Below, piece by piece: positions 32,158-34,543 of a DNA stretch of 34,543 nt. Each line of letters begins with the position of its first letter. The stretch's first letter is position 1. Under the pieces are notes generated by a model. The model made no database searches and was not told the DNA's origin. It saw only the letters and a program-made list of their open reading frames with translations. The position numbers and the translations under genes were made by a program. Source of the DNA: CAZFVY01 sp964522665 (GTDB lineage Bacteria; Verrucomicrobiota; Verrucomicrobiia; Limisphaerales; CAZFVY01); NCBI GenBank assembly GCA_964522665.1, contig CAZFVY010000079.1:1-34543 (forward strand), given 5' to 3'.

Positions 32158-33693
32158 CTAGTGCGCGCCGCTGGCGTAGCCCTCTTCGCCGTGTTCGGCC
32201 AAGTCCAGGCCCGCGGACTCGACGTCTTCGGTCGGACGCAGACCAACGACCGCCTTAACGATGAAGGCGATGACTACCGTGCCCACGACCGCGAGGACGA
32301 TGGTGAGCACCATCGCTTTGAGTTGTTCGAGCCAGAGGCCATGGTCCACAATAATCTTGGCGAGGCCGTTCAGCGTCGCGGGATTCTTCGGGTCGGCCGT
32401 TGAGAGCGCCAGATTGGCGTTGACCGCCGGAGTCGCCAGCACGCCCGTCAGGAACGCGCCCATTGTGCCGCCAATCGCGTGCACGCCGAACGTGTCCAGC
32501 GCGTCGTCATACCCGAACCACGCCTTGACCTTGTAGCAGAAGAAGAACGGGACCAACCCGGCCGCGATGCCGATGATCACCGAGCCGGTCGCATCGACAA
32601 ATCCGCAGGCCGGCGTAATCACCACCAGCCCCGCCACCGCGCCCGAGCAGAAACCCAGCACGCTGGGCTTGCCCTTGAGCAGCCACTCCGCCACCGGCCA
32701 GACGAATGAGGCCACCGCCGTCGCCAGCGTCGTCGTCATAAACGCGTTGGCCGCGATCACGTCCGCCGCCACCGCGCTGCCCGCGTTAAACCCGTACCAA
32801 CCCACCCAGAGCATTCCCGTGCCAACCATGCACAAGACCATGCTGTGCGGGGCCATGTTCTCTTTCCCGAAGCCCAGCCGCTTGCCCAGGATCAGGCACA
32901 AGACGAGCGCCGACCAACCCGAGGACATGTGCACCACCGTGCCGCCGGCGAAATCAATCGCCTTGATGGTGGCCGTCGGATTAAAGACCCCGTTCATGAA
33001 GCCGGTGATCCCCCAGATCATGTGCGCCAGCGGGAAATAGACGACGAACATCCACAAGGTCACAAACAGCAGAATCGCCGAAAACTTCATGCGCTCGGCA
33101 ATCGCTCCCACGATCAGCGCCGGGGTGATGATCGCAAACATCAATTGATACATCGAGTAAACGTTCTGCGAGACCCAGAACGAGTAGTCCCCGTTGGGCG
33201 CCGAATCGACCCCCTTGAGGAACATGTAGTCGGTCCCGCCGAAGAACGCGCCGCCCTTGGCGAAGACCAGGCTATAACCGGCCACCCACCAGAGGATCGT
33301 CACCAAGCCGGTGATCCCCAAGCATTGGGCCAGCACCGAGAGGACGTTTTTGCGCCGCACCAGCCCGCCGTAGAAGAGGGCCAGGCCCGGCAGGGTCATG
33401 AACAGGACCAGCGCCGAGGAGGTCATCTGCCAGGCGTTGTGGCCCGGCCCCGGCGTGCCGTCGAGCTTGGAACTCATCTTGGCGTCGCTGGCGTCCGAGC
33501 CGCGCGCGCCGTTGCCCACGTAGGCTTCCAGATCGGCCAGCCGTTGTTCCACCGTCGGGTCCAGCTTCTTGGCCGGGGCGGCCGCCGGAGCGGCCGCGGC
33601 GGGGGCGGGGGTCGCCGCCGGGGTATCGGCGGCCTGGGCGGCGGCGAAGAAACCGGCGGCCGTCAGGAACAGAGCGAGAAATAGTTTTTTCAT
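32158..33693 (-). CDS. amtB: ammonium transporter AmtB
   Basis: From ATG 33693 the protein has 511 residues; a TTG at 33714 is the other option. A signal peptide (MKKLFLALFLTAAGFFAAAQA) leads into an Ala/Pro-rich linker and a short coiled segment (EQRLADLEAYVG). The Amt channel with about eleven membrane helices follows. Family marks are FWVSQNVYSMYQLMFA, GAIAERMKFSAI, the pore His in GGTVVHMSSGW and the second His in FGVHAIGGTMG. It conducts ammonium/ammonia across the inner membrane. The stretch before the first channel helix is longer than in E. coli AmtB. It lies 40 bases downstream of glnK on the same strand, forming the common glnK-amtB operon. Confidence 0.96.
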   Translation of the reverse strand: MKKLFLALFLTAAGFFAAAQAADTPAATPAPAAAAPAAAPAKKLDPTVEQRLADLEAYVGNGARGSDASDAKMSSKLDGTPGPGHNAWQMTSSALVLFMTLPGLALFYGGLVRRKNVLSVLAQCLGITGLVTILWWVAGYSLVFAKGGAFFGGTDYMFLKGVDSAPNGDYSFWVSQNVYSMYQLMFAIITPALIVGAIAERMKFSAILLFVTLWMFVVYFPLAHMIWGITGFMNGVFNPTATIKAIDFAGGTVVHMSSGWSALVLCLILGKRLGFGKENMAPHSMVLCMVGTGMLWVGWYGFNAGSAVAADVIAANAFMTTTLATAVASFVWPVAEWLLKGKPSVLGFCSGAVAGLVVITPACGFVDATGSVIIGIAAGLVPFFFCYKVKAWFGYDDALDTFGVHAIGGTMGAFLTGVLATPAVNANLALSTADPKNPATLNGLAKIIVDHGLWLEQLKAMVLTIVLAVVGTVVIAFIVKAVVGLRPTEDVESAGLDLAEHGEEGYASGAH

Positions 33694-33733
33694 GGTTCGA
33701 TTTTGCGAATTCAAAAAGTTGGGGTCAGTCAGG

Positions 33734-34072
33734 TTAAACGGCGGTGTCGCCGCGTTCGCCGGTACGGATGCGCACGGCTTCCTCCACGGGCGAGACGAAC
33801 ACTTTGCCGTCGCCGATCTTGCCGGTCTTGGCTGATTTGATGATCTCGGCGACGGCCGCCTCGACCTGATTGTCCGGCAGCACCAACTCGATTTTCACCT
33901 TGGGCAGGAAATCAACCGTGTACTCACTGCCCCGGTAGATTTCGGTATGACCTTTTTGCCGGCCAAAACCTTTGACTTCGCTGACGGTCATCCCCGCGAT
34001 GCCTATGTCTCCCAAGGCGTGCTTGACCTCCTCAAGCTTGAATGGCTTTACGATGGCTTCTATTTTTTTCAT
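33734..34072 (-). CDS. glnK: PII signal protein GlnK/GlnB
   Basis: This 112-residue protein has the full PII length. MKKIEAIVKPFKLEEVKHAL opens the fold. The T-loop carries the uridylylation Tyr51 in YRGSEYTVDF, and the B-loop TGKIGDGKVFV binds ATP/ADP. It senses nitrogen status through 2-oxoglutarate and adenylates, and as a partner of AmtB it can block the channel when nitrogen is plentiful. Its position directly before amtB supports the GlnK name over GlnB. Nitrogen-dependent control is expected, but I found no good sigma-54 (-24/-12) promoter upstream. Confidence 0.96.
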   Translation of the reverse strand: MKKIEAIVKPFKLEEVKHALGDIGIAGMTVSEVKGFGRQKGHTEIYRGSEYTVDFLPKVKIELVLPDNQVEAAVAEIIKSAKTGKIGDGKVFVSPVEEAVRIRTGERGDTAV

Positions 34073-34104
34073 ATTGTTGTCTCATTTTTTAGTTAGAGCG
34101 ATGA

Positions 34105-34125
34105 CCCGCCCTTAAGCAGGGCGGG
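34105..34125 (-). promoter_or_regulatory. hairpin in the glnK leader
   Basis: CCCGCCC at 34105-34111 and GGGCGGG at 34119-34125 form a 7-bp all-GC stem with a 7-base loop, 32 bases upstream of the glnK start. A neighbouring GACGCC-TCT-GGCGCC element could pair in competition. It could be a leader control structure or a terminator of upstream transcription. Confidence 0.4.
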
Positions 34126-34143
34126 CGCCAGAGGCGTCATTAT

Positions 34144-34175
34144 TTTCTAATACATTTCTAACACATTGATTTCTA
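34144..34175. repeat. three spaced TTTCTA repeats upstream of glnK
   Basis: TTTCTA occurs at 34144, 34155 and 34170, spaced 11 and 15 bases apart. The first two belong to adjacent 11-base direct repeats (TTCTAATACAT and TTCTAACACAT). The 11-base step is one helix turn, so they could be activator-binding half-sites for the glnK-amtB operon. Confidence 0.3.
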
Positions 34176-34543
34176 GAGGGGTAAAAACACAACCAAAGTC
34201 AACGCCGGCCAATTGGTCGCGATTTGGGTTGTATGAATTTGTGCAGCATGGGCGATAATATCCAGCCAAGTTCCGCTCGTTCCGGCGTCGTTAGTTGCGC
34301 GAAAAAATGCGTTCGCCATTAACTTCGTCCGCGTTTTCGGCCTGCGGTCGCCGGTCAGAGACTCAGTAAGCAACGCCGAGAGGCGGAGGCGCGTTTTTCA
34401 GGCGGAAAACGGTGAATAACTTCAGGATTGTACTATCAGAGCCAAGCGTCGCGCGGGACCGTGGATCGGCTCACGGCGGCGCCGAAAATCGAGAGGCAAG
34501 CGCGCCGCGCTGAGGCCACGTTTTGAGTGGGCGGGGGGAACTT

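Larger units (their letters stand above)
34073..34543. other. glnK upstream region, no gene seen
   Basis: This 471-base stretch to the window edge contains no convincing coding frame. The part next to glnK is an AT-rich island with a hairpin (34105-34125) and three spaced TTTCTA copies (34144-34175), and should hold the promoter of the glnK-amtB operon. The remainder is plain GC-rich DNA. Confidence 0.55.

Noticed and set aside
34190..34215. possible sigma-54 promoter (TTGGCC...TTGAC) upstream of glnK
   Set aside because: The GG and GC dinucleotides are not 10 bases apart, so the -24/-12 rule fails.

Overview
The window looks like a high-GC chromosomal segment of a member of the Verrucomicrobiota, probably near the Pedosphaera/Limisphaerales group. 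This is inferred from style, not from a marker gene. The clues are giant secreted proteins with Ig-like modules of the TYQWQ type, secreted proteins ending in FYRLKR or YYRVRL tails, several ECF sigma/anti-sigma pairs, and few clear Shine-Dalgarno sites. A run of 10 N at 26633-26642 shows a scaffolded draft or metagenome assembly. I found no tRNA, rRNA, CRISPR array, insertion sequence or phage genes.

Layout. 1-5.1 kb: the tail of an unknown gene, a small membrane protein, an ECF sigma factor with a ChrR-like cupin anti-sigma factor, a nitroreductase-like protein and a membrane histidine kinase. 5.2-6.6 kb: a divergent PanB-like protein and a Phd/YefM antitoxin whose PIN toxin has lost its middle. 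6.8-10.3 kb: a three-gene minus-strand operon of secreted proteins (Fes-like esterase, beta-propeller, second esterase), divergent from a truncated hemoglobin at 10.5 kb. 11-15.2 kb: a minus-strand operon of DUF4331 protein, TPR protein and HupE/UreJ-type membrane protein. 15.4-18.9 kb: an M48 membrane protease, a strong two-way terminator hairpin, and a NarX/NarL-type sensor/regulator pair. 19.5-26.4 kb: two very large exported proteins, one of alternating discoidin-like and Ig-like modules and one YVTN propeller carrying two haem c motifs. 26.6-30.3 kb: an M14 deacylase-like peptidase, a zinc-finger anti-sigma factor, its ECF sigma factor and an exported protein of unknown role. 30.8-31.7 kb: a 76-residue conserved-looking protein and a Sel1-repeat lipoprotein. 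32.2-34.1 kb: a glnK-amtB ammonium operon.

The genes are mostly regulators and envelope or exported proteins. The clearest functional units are the two ECF/anti-sigma pairs, the two-component pair, glnK-amtB, the esterase/propeller operon and the DUF4331-TPR-HupE operon. The last is the best candidate for a poorly described system: its genes are tightly linked, the HupE-like protein carries a textbook EF-hand loop, the DUF4331 protein has a similar Asp-rich loop, and a 13-bp hairpin separates the first gene from the other two. Other points worth a second look are the internally deleted PIN toxin beside an intact antitoxin, the PanB-like protein without its metal-binding motif, the recently duplicated 747-bp modules of the Ig/discoidin protein, and palindromic operator candidates at 27650-27674 and 30595-30608.
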